The position numbers were made by a program, and so were the translations under genes. Shown here in pieces: positions 35,046 through 45,810 of a stretch of 64,000 nucleotides of DNA (positions are counted from its first letter, which is position 1; each line of letters starts with the position of its first letter). The DNA comes from Chaetoderma sp. LZ-2023a. Lineage: Eukaryota > Mollusca > Caudofoveata > Chaetodermatida > Chaetodermatidae. The notes under the pieces are model-generated. The model worked only from the letters and a program-made list of their open reading frames with translations, had not been told where the DNA came from and did no database searches. The DNA lies in contig CM067360.1 of NCBI GenBank assembly GCA_034401795.1, positions 52,252,358 through 52,316,357 on the forward strand, given 5' to 3'.

Positions 35046-35205
35046 GGTGGCCCCCGCACATTATGCAGCGGAGATCACAGCGGTCTCCGCAGATTGAGAG
35101 GGTGGTGGGGGCCAGTTGAGGGAGGTGGTAACCCGTGTTCTCCGCTGCTTGAGAGGGCAGTGGGGGCCACGGCTCCGGCTTGAGGGCGGTGCTATCATTT
35201 TGCCT
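35046..35205. repeat. Polinton subterminal G-rich repeats
   Basis: Repeats of TTGAGAGGG(T/C)(G/A)GTGGGGGCCA occur at about 35093, 35149 and, inverted, inside the following module. They end with GGTGCTATCATTTTGCCT, a diverged inverse of the sequence just right of 35220. Confidence 0.6.
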
Positions 35206-35473
35206 AGTAGTAGTGTCGGTAGTAAAATGATACAACCTCCCTCAACTGGCAGCCGTTCGGCGATCCGTGGCCCCCACTGCCCTCTCAATCCCTGGGGGCC
35301 TCAATCTAGAGGCCTTCCCCAACCACCTGCAAACCTGGGGGTCTCCCTCTAGAGGCATACACCAACCACATGCAACCCTATGCCCAGGAATTGAGAGGGC
35401 GGTGGGGGCCATGGATAGCTGACCAGCTGCCAGTTGAGGGAGGTGGTATCATTTTACTACCGACACTACTACT
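35206..35473. repeat. 268-bp inverted-repeat module at the Polinton right end
   Basis: Starts AGTAGTAGTGTCGGTAGTAA and ends with its exact inverse. The arms match for about 45 bp with one or two changes (35206-35252 versus 35427-35473) and match more loosely inward. The right edge coincides with the empty site at 62517. The next bases, GAATGT (35474-35479), would be the 6-bp target, but its partner on the left is missing. Confidence 0.8.
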
Positions 35474-36184
35474 GAATGTCTAACGAGCAGTCAGTAAGTG
35501 ATACTATAAGATTACTGCTAGGAAGAAAATTCCTGTACACCGATGGTATGGATGGAAGCTAAGAACAACCCGTTTATGAGCGGTGGTTTTCGCATATGGA
35601 TGCAGACACATAACTAAGCTTACGGTGTGGGGTACGTCAGTTAGCTCATAAGACGTATTGAGCAAAGTTTACTTGCTGTGGTCAAAAAGTTTAAATACAC
35701 CTGCACGACATCAGTTCTGGGGCGGGTGAATAACCACTTTTTGGCGTGGCCAGCAGATCCGGCGGGTCATCCACCAAAGAACATCGCTGTCTCTACATCT
35801 GTAGAATCACATATTCAGGCCGGGAAAGGCCTCACCACCAGGTTGTGTTCCGAGTTAATTCTTGATTTAGTCGAGAACAATATTCAAAAGTTCCAAAAAT
35901 GCTCCCGAACTATTGGGAGATACAAAATTGCTTTAGGTGCGGTGGGTTGGGTTGCTGCTGTTGGTTATGGGAGAGACATTGACGGAGACAGAAGTAATAT
36001 GCTTAATGCCTGTCTCGCTGATAGTAGCTGATACAGGTCCAACGTATTCGGCCCCTGGCCAAGGATGCTCTCGAGTTCTGGATTTCATCTCATTTTATAC
36101 TACTCGTGACGTCATAGGTGCAGGCTTCAACCAATCATCAGTCAAGCAACAGCCAATCAGCGCGTAGCTAATAATGACGCAGTT

Positions 36185-36207
36185 GAATGTTCTAGAACAT
36201 TCTAGAA
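36185..36207 (-). promoter_or_regulatory. Heat-shock element, five perfect units (copy L)
   Basis: The order is GAA-TG-TTC-TA-GAA-CA-TTC-TA-GAA, five alternating units at exact 5-bp spacing. Nearby are TGACGTCA at 36107-36114, CCAAT boxes at 36131 and 36153, and the inverse of TATAAAA at about 36094-36100. Read on the minus strand this is CRE-type, HSE, CCAAT, CRE, TATA, the same order as at 51464-51607. Confidence 0.7.
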
Positions 36208-36597
36208 TTTCTGCGTACATGTGGTTACGACGTCACAGCAATATTTTGAAGATAATCAAAGGGGTTTACCGTGGATAACTCAGCCATATCTTAACCGATT
36301 TTGAAATTTTTGCAGATTCGGAGAGCCCGTCGAATTTTGGTTTTGATTGATGTCAAATTCGGTGGGAACAACACTTATTAAGAATTACAATGTACCTACT
36401 CGGTACACTAAAAGCGTCATCCTATCATGGTCATGAAATACGCGCTCTGTCAAAACATTGTTAAGTGTGCGCATGCGCGCTATGCGCTTTAACGCACTTA
36501 GTCCGTTTTTATGACGTGATTTCTCCCATAGGTTCATATACGCTTATAGCTCTACCCAGGGGGGCGTGCTCAGGGAACGAATCTAGGATGGGAGGCA

Positions 36598-36619
36598 CGT
36601 ACCCAGCTTAGCTGGTACG
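36598..36619. repeat. Near-perfect palindrome in P LTR
   Basis: CGTACCCAGCTTAGCTGGTACG folds on itself with one mismatch. It is present also at about 63627-63648 and, inverted, at about 51066-51088. Confidence 0.6.
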
Positions 36620-36854
36620 GCCGACACCTGACCGGGTGATCCGAACTACACCACCCCCTCCTAGTTTGACATCAGTGGCAAACAATCATGCATCACGGAT
36701 CGATGCATGGACGTGCGCTAGGTGGGAATTATAGACTTCCCGGGTAGGCGCATGGCCGGAGAGGAGTAGTGACGCAATAGACGCGTATTCAAGAGACAGA
36801 GCACATAGAGGTGCCAACGAGGAGAGGGAAGGTATACTTTTAGTTTTGGTTTTT

Positions 36855-36878
36855 GACCTGGAATTATTTTTCCAGGTC
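36855..36878. repeat. Hairpin in P LTR flanked by T-rich DNA
   Basis: GACCTGGAA and TTCCAGGTC pair perfectly around a 6-nt loop. The inverse copy at 50806-50827 keeps the stem (GCCTGGAA/TTCCAGGT). Confidence 0.55.
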
Positions 36879-37021
36879 TTTTCATTTTTTGTTTTGTTTT
36901 ACTATTTCGGTGCGTGCTTTTAACTTTATTTAGTCAATGATTCCCTAAACAATTGCTCGCATGAGTGTTCTCATTGGGTGCGGATAATCTCCAGAGAGAA
37001 CACCCTAGCTCCAACGTACCA

Positions 37022-39715
37022 CAATTTAAGTTAAGGTATATAATAATATATAAAATATATGTATATATAAATATATAATTTTCACGTAACATACCCTTAC
37101 GCGGTATTTAAAATATTACTACCGAATTACTTGCACACCCCAGGTAAATAAATGGGTACGCAACACGTATCTTGATTAATACACATATTTGTGGCCCATT
37201 ATAGCGGGTCCACAATGAGCAGCTCTCGCTGACCCCATAACCATCCTGACATCTAAGACAGGAAGAAGAATAATAAGAAAAATAGAACATAATAATAACT
37301 CAAAAAGTTAGTTTATCAGGCAGCCCCATCATAGCTGAGACTGCATGATGGGATTAACGGCATTATTGCACTATGGGGTGTTGCATACTTTACGTCGCAC
37401 CTGATGTTCTTACAACACTGGAATCCGTAGTGCTCAATTTGTGTGAGACACAGCTGGGCAACTATGTTGCGCAGGAGTGTAGGATAACCGTAGTCATCCT
37501 AGGGACGTGATTCAATTGATCTAAACATATATAATAATAAGAAAAGTATTTCAAAAATAAATAAATAAAATGTAATTTTCCACTGATGGTCTGATGAACA
37601 CAAACGATCACACCTCTGCCGAAAAATTTGGTCTGGGTCCCGAGACTGACGGTGGTTAGTTGTGGTGGAGGAATTACTAATGCTGAGATGTGTTCACTAT
37701 TACTGGCGGTTCCTGGAATGTCTGAAGTGATACTTGCGGGAATATTAGTGTCTCTAACGTCTCCAACAGTTACTGCTGATGTTAAAATGTTTGTTCGTAC
37801 GGCAGCGGTGGTGCAGGTTGGTGTCGAGGCATCTGATGTTGCGGTCTTCATGGTGGTAGCTGTGGTTGTGGTGGTTGTCGTGGTGATAGCGCTAAGTCAC
37901 ATTGTGGGCCAAGGCAGTGATGCGGAAGTGGATGCGGCAGGTAATGACATCTTCCATGATTTGGCGTACTTCAGAAAGCGATTCGTGGTAACAATGGGCA
38001 CAGGCTGTATGTCTTGTGTGCGCGTTGCCTCTCTTTCCCACATATGGTCGCTCAGGCATAGTCCCCTTCCTGATGGCTGGATCAGAATGACTGGGATGCG
38101 GATGCTGGTTAACGTGGGTAGAAGTGATGCTGATAGATATTGGCTTTCATGGTCCCGGTACCTCGTCTATGGTCAGGTCGGGAGGAGATGGTGACTGCGA
38201 GTAGCTCGGGATCTCCATCTCTGTAGGCGGTGTGATGACTACCAATATAGGCTGACTGGACGTGATTGCTTCGGATAATATGGGTGCGGGTGTAGTTGCT
38301 ATGGTCATGTTGCTGGTTAAGGATGCGGGTGCTGCTGGACTGGATTCCGCGGAAGACTTCTGCTTCTTACTCTGCTTTAGGACTGGTGTGGATGTAGCAA
38401 CTGGATGCAGCATCGCGCTCCCCGATGCGACTGAAGGTGGAATTTCATGCCTGGCTGCTGACACATTTGCTAAAGTAGCCACGGGAGGACGGTGACTAAC
38501 AGGATGTCTGCGGGTAGTATTTTTCGTGCAGGCCATCTTCTCGTTTGGGAGAACTTTGACCGGTAACAGGGATTCAAAATGGGTGGCTAAAGCGACACGA
38601 TCCTCGCTTTCTTCCCCAGGAATTAATGTCACTTCTAACACATGGTACTTATGCCAGAGCGCATGGGTCACTCCGTACCGGGTGGCTGTGTAGAGATATT
38701 GACACGTTATACAGAAGGCTGTCTGGAGGAGATGATCCTTGTTAACATGAAGAGTGAGGTCGGAATTTCGCGTAAAAGTTCTAGTACACGGTTCTCCATT
38801 AGCCAATAACGAGCTGCACGGGAGACTTTTCAAAACTGGCACCGATTCTTCTTCAGATGAAGCCGATAACACTATATCTTCGAGGAGTGACATCTCGTTC
38901 CCGCATGGTAGTTGGTTGGGGGAACCTAGTTAAAACCTAAAACCCTGTCTCTTCATTTTTAACTGTCTAGGCCAAGTATTGTAATAATGAACTAATAATA
39001 AGGAAACAGCAGAATTTAGTTTTCGACACGAAAGAAGCCTAATGCTATTTGTTCTTCCCTGGTGTCGAGTTTTGACGGGAAGTTTCAGAGCACGCTTCCT
39101 CGTTTTATACGATTTAGTGACGTCACAGATGGTGGATGACAACACCTGGAAGTTTTGAAGGTGATTGGGTTGACCCTATATGGACAGTTTTTCTCTTTCC
39201 GATTCTATGCGCCACAGGATTAATTCTTCCCATATAAAGGGAGTACTTTTAATTATAGGAGGAATGGCTCATTAACTTAGTCCAGTTTAGCGCATTTACA
39301 ATTCTCTGATCAACATAAAAACATGGTACTACATATTCCCGTGGAGCATCACCTTTTAATTAGCGTAATGCGGTTTTACAGATTGGATGCTTATAAACAT
39401 GCCCGTTTTAATTTTAGGCTGGAGCGCCCGATGGGGTGTGTGGGAGCCTGGTGACGTCAGCGGTAATTAGCCTGACTCACCCTCGCTAATCATCCATCTC
39501 GTTGTGGTAGTCGCGTATTTGGGTGGCTCTTTTGTTTAAAGCGTTTGATCCAATTTACTGCAAAAAGTCACGTGGCCCATGGAAACACGTGGTTGATCGG
39601 AAACATATGCGCTGTTTATGGCGATGGCCGAAATACTGTTGCTGAGGTGTACTCTGTGTAGATGCGAGAAATGGAAATATATGTTACATCATGAATCTTC
39701 ATAAAATAATGCCCC
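37022..39715 (-). mobile_element. Insertion of about 2.7 kb with zinc-finger gene, unclassified
   Basis: The relative of this site at about 50656-50676 reads straight through (AGCTCCAACGTACC joined to TTTTGCGCGAG when inverted), which shows that 37022-39715 is inserted. The only substantial coding content is the minus-strand zinc-finger frame at 38147-38893 and a weaker one at 37462-37851. No matching terminal repeats, RT or transposase was seen, so the class is open. A deletion in the other copy cannot be fully excluded. Confidence 0.6.
38147..38893 (-). CDS. Protein with C2H2-like zinc fingers, 248 residues, unknown function
   Basis: The open frame starts MSLLEDIVLSASSEEESVP (acidic). Two Cys/His clusters follow: PCSSLLANGEPCTRTF with HVNKDH (about residues 25-54), and FCITCQYLYTATRYG with HALWHKYH (about 60-84). 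The rest is Ser/Pro/Thr-rich and disordered. Zinc fingers near the N-terminus occur in some non-LTR elements (R2/NeSL types), but no reverse transcriptase follows here. It lies inside the inserted 2.7-kb segment. It may be a cargo or accessory gene of a non-autonomous element. Confidence that it is a real gene is moderate, because the frame is long and the Cys/His pattern is unlikely by chance. Confidence 0.45.
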   Translation of the reverse strand: MSLLEDIVLSASSEEESVPVLKSLPCSSLLANGEPCTRTFTRNSDLTLHVNKDHLLQTAFCITCQYLYTATRYGVTHALWHKYHVLEVTLIPGEESEDRVALATHFESLLPVKVLPNEKMACTKNTTRRHPVSHRPPVATLANVSAARHEIPPSVASGSAMLHPVATSTPVLKQSKKQKSSAESSPAAPASLTSNMTIATTPAPILSEAITSSQPILVVITPPTEMEIPSYSQSPSPPDLTIDEVPGP

Positions 39716-41645
39716 TTTTAGCGCGGGTTCTTAAACATGCGTCTTTGTACTTGTCTGTAATAGGTAGTTCTTAGCCCTTGTCGATTGTGGACTGGAACGC
39801 AGGTAAGAGAATTTTTGAAATTCTCTTTGTAATTATACTGTTAGATTTTTTATGCCGTTTATCAGCCCGTGAGCTAATGATATGTAGCACGGTAGAGCAG
39901 ATGTGTTCTTAATCGAAAATATAACAGTAAAGTTGTAAGTAATTTGATGTGTGGTTTAAATATATCTATTCAGGTGGGGTATCAAAGTTACTGATCCCGA
40001 CAAGATAGCTGTTTTCCGAGCGGGAGGGCTGCCAAGCATTCTGCTCAATGGGTAGAACTAGCTCCGTCCCCGCCTAGACCAGACACATTAATACCATTTA
40101 ATAATGGTTAAATTACAATACAGCTCGGAAGTGAGTGCACAGTGGTACGATTTACAATGCCGTCGTTTGGAGATTGTGAATACAGTCAACCTGAGTGTCT
40201 ATGTTTTCTGACATGTTGATGATTTGGGTTTGATACGCATGGCTGGTTACTGCGGATGATACTTGCCATGTGGTGAAGGTGACGTTTTTATTGTCGCCAG
40301 GTGCTGGGGGAGGTGGAGGGGTCGGCGTGCTGTCAACTTTATCGAACCGTGATGGTATTTCGCTTTGTAATGGCCGGGCTCGTGGGCAGGACAGAGTTAC
40401 TTTAAAGTGCAGATGACCTGTCGGATTCTGTCGTAACTTTGATCAATCCATTATCGAATTCAACTTTTCGGTAGCAAAGTCCTACTTGTGACTGACGACA
40501 ATGCTGGAATCTTGCTCTCTTAATTATATTGACTGTTATTACGTGTAAATGATGTATGTAGTTTTGGCTGTTCCTGTACAATGTCGCGGGAGAGGAGACG
40601 GTAGATTTAGGATTTTTCTTCCGTGACGCGTATTGTTGATGGCTGTAGTGCAATCCTTCTATCTACATGATCAGTTCTCCCGTAACTAGATAAGAAGGTG
40701 TGTGCGTGAGAATTGTTGGCTGTTGTTTGTTGACGATAATGTTGTTGTCGGGATGTCCGGGCTGCTGTATGATGCTGATGTTTAAGCGAAGTGGGCGTAT
40801 TCCAGTTTTGCACGCTAGTGAACGCCGAGTCTGTTGTTATTGCGGGAGGTGGGGGTTGTGGGAGATATTATTTCTTCCACATCTTGTGCGGGTGGAACAG
40901 TTGTGGGAGTTTTTTATGTCTCTACCGGGAATGAAATTAATACCGATAGGTGCTGTTAAACGATGTTGTTGCTGGTGTTGACTGTCTCTGTTATGCTGAG
41001 TATGACCGAGTATGTATGTAATGTACGCGTAATGATGAATTGACGTATCCAGCCCTGAGGGCAAGTGTGTTCTGTATGTGACTGACGTTCTGTCTGTGGT
41101 GTGGTGTCCTGACTGCTCACGGGGGAGTATGGTAGGCCAAATGGAGAGGGTGACCTATGGACAGGGGGATCTCCCATTACCCGATGGTTGGTGACTTGTT
41201 GTAGTTTTTAGACACCTGGAAAATTCGAGCCGAGAGTCTGCTGAACAGGCTGCTTCCCTGCCCACCGCGTGGGCGGTATTGTCGGTCAGTGCGGTGCGGG
41301 ATGCCACCTCCTCTGTAGCAGCAGTCTCTCTCATATCTGAAGATTGACGCTCAACAGACGACGAGTGGAGTGTAAAATGGACTGGGCTGGCGATGTCCGA
41401 GCTTGGTGCATAGATGAGGGACACCAATTGGAGCTGGGGCGTGGGTGCGGTGTTGGATAGTGGTTCCACTTGGGTGGAGATTGGTGTGGCGATTTGGGGG
41501 AGTGATTGGGTACACATCGTTGTACGGTTTTGCGGTTTTAGACACACCAAGGCTTTATCTAGCCACTTCACTTCTATGCTATTCATTACATGTTCCACCC
41601 CACATGGTTTGGGTCAGCCTCATCTTCCACGTGTGGTAACTCTAT
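39716..41645. repeat. Inverted-repeat arm D (left), equals inverse of 48719-50660
   Basis: Long non-coding block matching the inverse of the region after the pol gene of copy M. For example AATTTTTGAAATTCTCTTTG (39810-39829) pairs with CAGAGAGAATTTCAAAAATTC at about 50550-50570, and ACACATTAATACCATT at about 40082 pairs with AATGGTATTAATGTGT at about 50277. Open frames on it (for example 41155-41598) are not conserved between the arms. Confidence 0.8.
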
Positions 41646-41800
41646 AATGGGGGGGGGGGGCATAGCATACAGTGGATGGGAATGGGAAGAGATCAGGGGA
41701 ACAGCTTTTCCATTCGGTCCCTTGGACAACACAAACAAAAAGTGTTTCAGATATGGCTTCCCAGATTGAGTAGACCCATGCTGAGGAGGGAGAGTGCGGG
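41646..41800. other. Junction between copies L and M
   Basis: A G-run (41648-41659) and about 140 bp that match neither the pol end of copy M nor the T block at 55970. The head-to-head junction of the two copies lies here. Confidence 0.5.
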
Positions 41801-42570
41801 ATGTCTGGAGTTTTATCCAGTTCAGAGATCTTACTAAGTAACATGTATGAGTGCTGTCTTCAGTATTGATGTCTTAGGGCGTTTGATCTCAATGACAGAC
41901 GTATCTAATAGCTAGCTAGGTAGATACCAGCCATTTGCGACCTGAAATAGTTCTTGTTTCGCAAAACTAAAAGCTAATTAAGCAAAGCAGAAAGCCCGCA
42001 TAAATAAAGCGACAACTACTAATTCAGCATATCGCTCATTCCTTCTTCACGTAAAACAGGACGCAACCCTATAGTCATAATCTCACTAGGTATGGTCTTT
42101 TCTTCCTTGTACATTTTTGGGTGAAATATTAGAGTGGGCCCATTTTGCCTACTACTCTTCTCCTGCATTAAGCAATGGCGCCACCTTCCCGAGACGGAGG
42201 CCCGCGCGAGGCACTTGCCTCTCGCAAGGATTCAGTGACGACGGTCCACTCCGGGATAATACTCCACACCAAAAACTTGCACTAGGAGTAGTCTCGAGTG
42301 AGGCACATAACTCTTCGTCCGAGATAATCCTCTTCCTTTCAGCTTAGAGGTATAATAACTCATATTAAGTTAATTAGTAAGTCTGTTTTCTGGAGCCTCC
42401 CTTGCGGGATACCTCTGCGGACCTTCTAGTCTGTGTGGTACCTCCGGCAGCCCCATGTTTAAAAGTTCATCTGACTGTCTCTATGGTCGTATTTTCGTAT
42501 GCTCTTATTTTAGTTTTATCTAGCATATTTATAATTGTTTAGGTAAAATCATTGTATAGACTTATATATT
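41800..42570 (+). repeat. P-family LTR/leader segment T, copy 1
   Basis: Direct match to 55930-56690 (for example CTGTCTTCAGTATTGATGTC at 41854 and 55979) and inverse match to 60412-61200. Contains GGAGCCTCCCTTGCGGG and CCTCTGCGGACC, conserved in all three. Confidence 0.85.
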
Positions 42571-42612
42571 TAGGTCACCAAATCAAATCTTGTAAGTTCA
42601 TAGATCACGAAA

Positions 42613-44890
42613 TTGCTATGGACAGGCATACTGGTGACACAAATTCTTGTGATGAGACACTTGTATTTAATGTTCGCGACAATGGTCCCACGGCCCCACC
42701 AGAATAATTGAGTTCCACCAGCCTTAGGATCCGTTTTTTGTTTCCTGCAGGGAAGTCTCGTACAAGGTCCGTCACCCCGAGACTTGATGCTAACCAGCGT
42801 CATCACTCGTAGTGCACTTGCGGTGCGGCGAGTCGACATGATACACTGGAATGGCCCAACACTACATGGCGATCTACAAGTGGGGCCGATGTGGGGCTCG
42901 AAGAACATCAATAGTAACGTGCAGCGAACTCAGGCAGACACCATATAGTGAGCTCAGTTCAATATACTCTCCGTTCAGCGACGACTCTCTCGATCAAGAG
43001 GTAGCCTCATACGACGGATCTTCAGCTCACATGCTCACCGATTATGCCAGAAATTCAGCGGAATCAACAACGCCGCGATATAACAGCGCCGAATCGTGGA
43101 CGACCCCGACAAAGACCCGATTACGGGCATCTCAATAATCATTTCAGACTGCTATCATTCACCCGTCTCATCTACGGAGACCATATGGCCGGGTGATAAT
43201 CCACATTACAAACAACCTACCACACTGCCCCCTTCTAGCGCAACGCTATAGTTAAGGGGGACACCACAGCATTATCGGGAGGAATCAGCACCACTGTTTC
43301 ACCGGTACATCAGTCAAGCAACACATCTCGACCAGCCTCAGAATATTTCTCAGATTCTCAGATACCCACACCACCCGGATTTAAACCACTTCATCCCTTC
43401 CCGCAGTCTTGGCCGAGTCATCCTCCCTCCCGAATTTAGTGAGGAGAATGACTGGACCAATTATAAAATACAGTTCAAGATCATAAGTCTGACTAACCGC
43501 TGGAACGATCAGCAAGTGGGTGAATATCTCGCCGCAAAGCTCTCTGGAAAAGCTGTTCAAGTTCTTGCGGATCTTGGGACTGACTACACACCCACCTACA
43601 CGCAATTAGAACGAGCATTGACGGAGCGATTTGGTGACACAGCCTTTGGAGAAACCAGTCATCTTCAACGCAAGAACCTCCGACGATGCGTGGGAGAAAC
43701 TCTTCCGGAGTTAACTAACCGAATCAGGAGGCTACTCACCCACGCATATCCGAGCACCAAACGGAAGGCGTGATCCATCTGCATCTCGACACTTTTATCG
43801 ATGCATTGAGTGGTGAACCCGCCCTGAAAGAAACATTATTTCTAGGTGACCACGGTAGTTTAGCCCGATTAACGGCAATCGCGGTTCGTTTAGAAAACTT
43901 TCTGGAGCGGGGAAAGAATAGCCAACGTCAACTTCATCCTATCAATGAGATAGAGAGTGCAGCTATCGCCCCGCCCCCGCCAATGCTCCTCCCCACCCCC
44001 AGCCCCCCAGTTCATAAACACGAACCGTACAGACATCACCACCACCAGCTATACAGAATTCTAATCAGAATCAAGTGCCTGGAGGAAGGGGCCGTGCCCG
44101 TAAAGGGAGCTCCAATGGGGCCCAGGCACGGCAACCAGTGCAACAATAACAACAGCAACATCAAAGAATGGATAGACGAGATCAGTAAGCAGATCTCAGC
44201 ACTCACAAATTTAGTCATGACACTTAGCACCAATCACCACGCAGTTTAGGACAACAAACACCACCAACACCGCACCGCCACTGAACACCTGTTTCAGATG
44301 CGGTTAGCCAGGCCATTGGAGCGAGCAGTATCCTAACTGACCTCCATCCACACCGCCTGTTCCCGAATGCAGCACACCGCAGCCAGAGAAGCAGTCAAAC
44401 TCCTGAGGGCACTGAATTATCTAGAGCCACATCAGTGCCTGTATCTGGCTCCCGGCTCAACTGCGGCCTTCATACAACAACGTTCAGTGGCGACACCCAA
44501 ATGCACGGCTTCACACATGTTAATACCTACGTTGCCTCCCCCATCCGCAGCAATGACACCCCCTCTTTCTCCGCACACAGCAAGCCTTCTTTCCTCTGTA
44601 AAACGGCAGTGGTCGGGTGTAGCACCTCCGCTGAAACGACGTTTTTTTGCAAACACAACGTCCCGCCACCAAGACACTAAATTCTCGGTATCCTTTGGTT
44701 GTATGCAGAACACCACCTCATCCAGCATCATCTCCTGCATCCACAGACAACAGCGACACAGGAGAAGCAGTTCGCTCCGCCTCATGGATTCACAAGCGTC
44801 GACGTAAACAGGGAAAAACACGCCACTGGCGGCAGCACTGTTACGTCTGTGCTTCACCAAAACATCCCATGAAGTATTGTAGGAAATAGC
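42613..44890 (+). pseudogene. P copy M gag
   Basis: The N-terminus MDRHTGDT at 42618 is shared with the starts at 56751 and at about 60356 (minus). It is interrupted by stops near 42705 and 42808. 43516-43773 has the gag capsid-type block (YLAAKLSGKAVQVLADLG, LERALTERFGDTAF, LPELTNRIRRLLTHAYP). A nonsense codon at 43771 and a frameshift separate it from 43770-44249, a Pro- and His-rich linker. CFRCG at about 44296 and HWRQHCYVCASPKHPMKYC at 44822-44878 are CCHC zinc knuckles. The product would package the element's RNA into particles. This copy cannot make it whole. Confidence 0.72.
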
Positions 44891-45110
44891 TTGCACAGGT
44901 AGAGCTTATCTGTCATCCCATGCACACCGCTGTCTGCACCAATACAGCATATCCTGAAACAGCAACATCTCCATCACCATTGCTACCCCAAGCTCCGTCT
45001 TCACTGCAGCCCTCACAGCAGCGGCGACGACGAACCGGCCCTTTCCTCACTCAGCCATCCACAACATTACAGGAAGCCATAAGGAAACACTCAGAATACA
45101 TACGACGCCA

Positions 45111-45490
45111 TTGTTGCAGACGGCATCATTGGAAACTATTCCACAGGTACACCGCAAAGTAATATACAAATGTGCCTGCCTGTTTAGTGGCGTTTCCACC
45201 AGTGTCACCCTCGACACTGGTGCTTCAATCACTGTATTTAACATGCGCTTGTATGAGAGCATTCTACCTCATAAAAAGCCTCCCCTTAAGTCTACACACA
45301 TTTACCTACAGACGGCTATGGGAGCTGATGTGCCCGTAGCCGGTGTAGTTAATTTAGTTATCTAAATAGAGGAGATGCAATTCATACAGCGAGTTATCAT
45401 CGCCTCTATTCATAACGATGCCCGACTTGGCTCTGATTTCCTCAGTGCCAGCGAAGCCATCATACACTGCAAACAACAGGAAATCGACAT
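45111..45490 (+). pseudogene. P copy M aspartic protease
   Basis: VTLDTGASITVF (active-site DTGAS at 45213-45227) is intact, followed by YLQTAMGADVPVAGVVN and a stop at 45363-45365. After it, in another frame, comes a typical C-terminal segment (LGSDFLSASEAIIH, about 45422-45470). Retroviral-type proteases cut the gag-pol polyprotein. Confidence 0.78.
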
Positions 45491-45810
45491 ACACGGCCAA
45501 TGAATACCTCTTGGACTGGCATCATCAATATATGATACCTGCACTATAATATTGTCCAGTACAGCCACAGTTGAGCCGGGAAAAGAACAACTCTTATTGG
45601 GCCACCGCACCACAGTTAGGAAGCAAACCCGATCCTGATTATATGATCGCATAATAGTAGCCACTACTAATAAGGAAAATATACCTTTTAGAGTCTTTAT
45701 TGGTACCGCAGATCCCATCACTCTGGAACCCGGGGTACGCTGCGGCCATTTAGTGGAGATAATCTCATTGGAATTACCTACACCTGCTGACACACCACTA
45801 CATATGACTG

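Larger units (their letters stand above)
27240..35473. mobile_element. Polinton/Maverick, left-truncated and decayed
   Basis: Contains the two hallmark genes, a retroviral-type integrase (+, about 29270-30240) and a protein-primed DNA polymerase B (-, 33652-30278), in convergent order. Also present are small genes of the kind found in Polintons and a right terminal sequence ending CCGACACTACTACT at 35473. The right border is proven by the uninterrupted relative at 62517. No left terminal repeat, packaging ATPase, protease or clear major capsid gene is seen, so the left part has been lost. The left border is uncertain. Confidence 0.82.
35474..41645 (-). mobile_element. Ty3/gypsy family P, copy L: 3' end and LTR remnant
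   Basis: Minus-strand remnant. Its inner end (about 41600-41645) matches, inverted, the last codons of the pol gene of copy M (about 48690-48720). It continues outward as the inverse of 48719-52213. It is interrupted by a 2.7-kb insertion (37022-39715) and its outer end is cut by the Polinton. The segment 35474-36660 also matches 62517-63679 in direct orientation. It contains an LTR promoter region with heat-shock elements at 36185-36207. Confidence 0.75.

Noticed and set aside
35678-36031. 117-codon frame in the P LTR, open also at 62757-63086 with a 12-bp in-frame difference
   Set aside because: The third copy (about 51670-51990, inverse) is not open in this frame, and the region overlaps the predicted transcription start and promoter. 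I regard it as LTR sequence, though two open copies make it worth a codon-substitution test.
41155-41598. 147-codon frame in arm D (minus)
   Set aside because: The matching arm at 48719-49150 is interrupted in the equivalent frame, so the frame is not conserved.
42430-42460. TGGTACCTCCGGCAGCCCC as a primer-binding site of family P
   Set aside because: It starts with TGG and is conserved at 56565 and on the minus strand near 60534, but the LTR end is not established and no tRNA match can be tested here.
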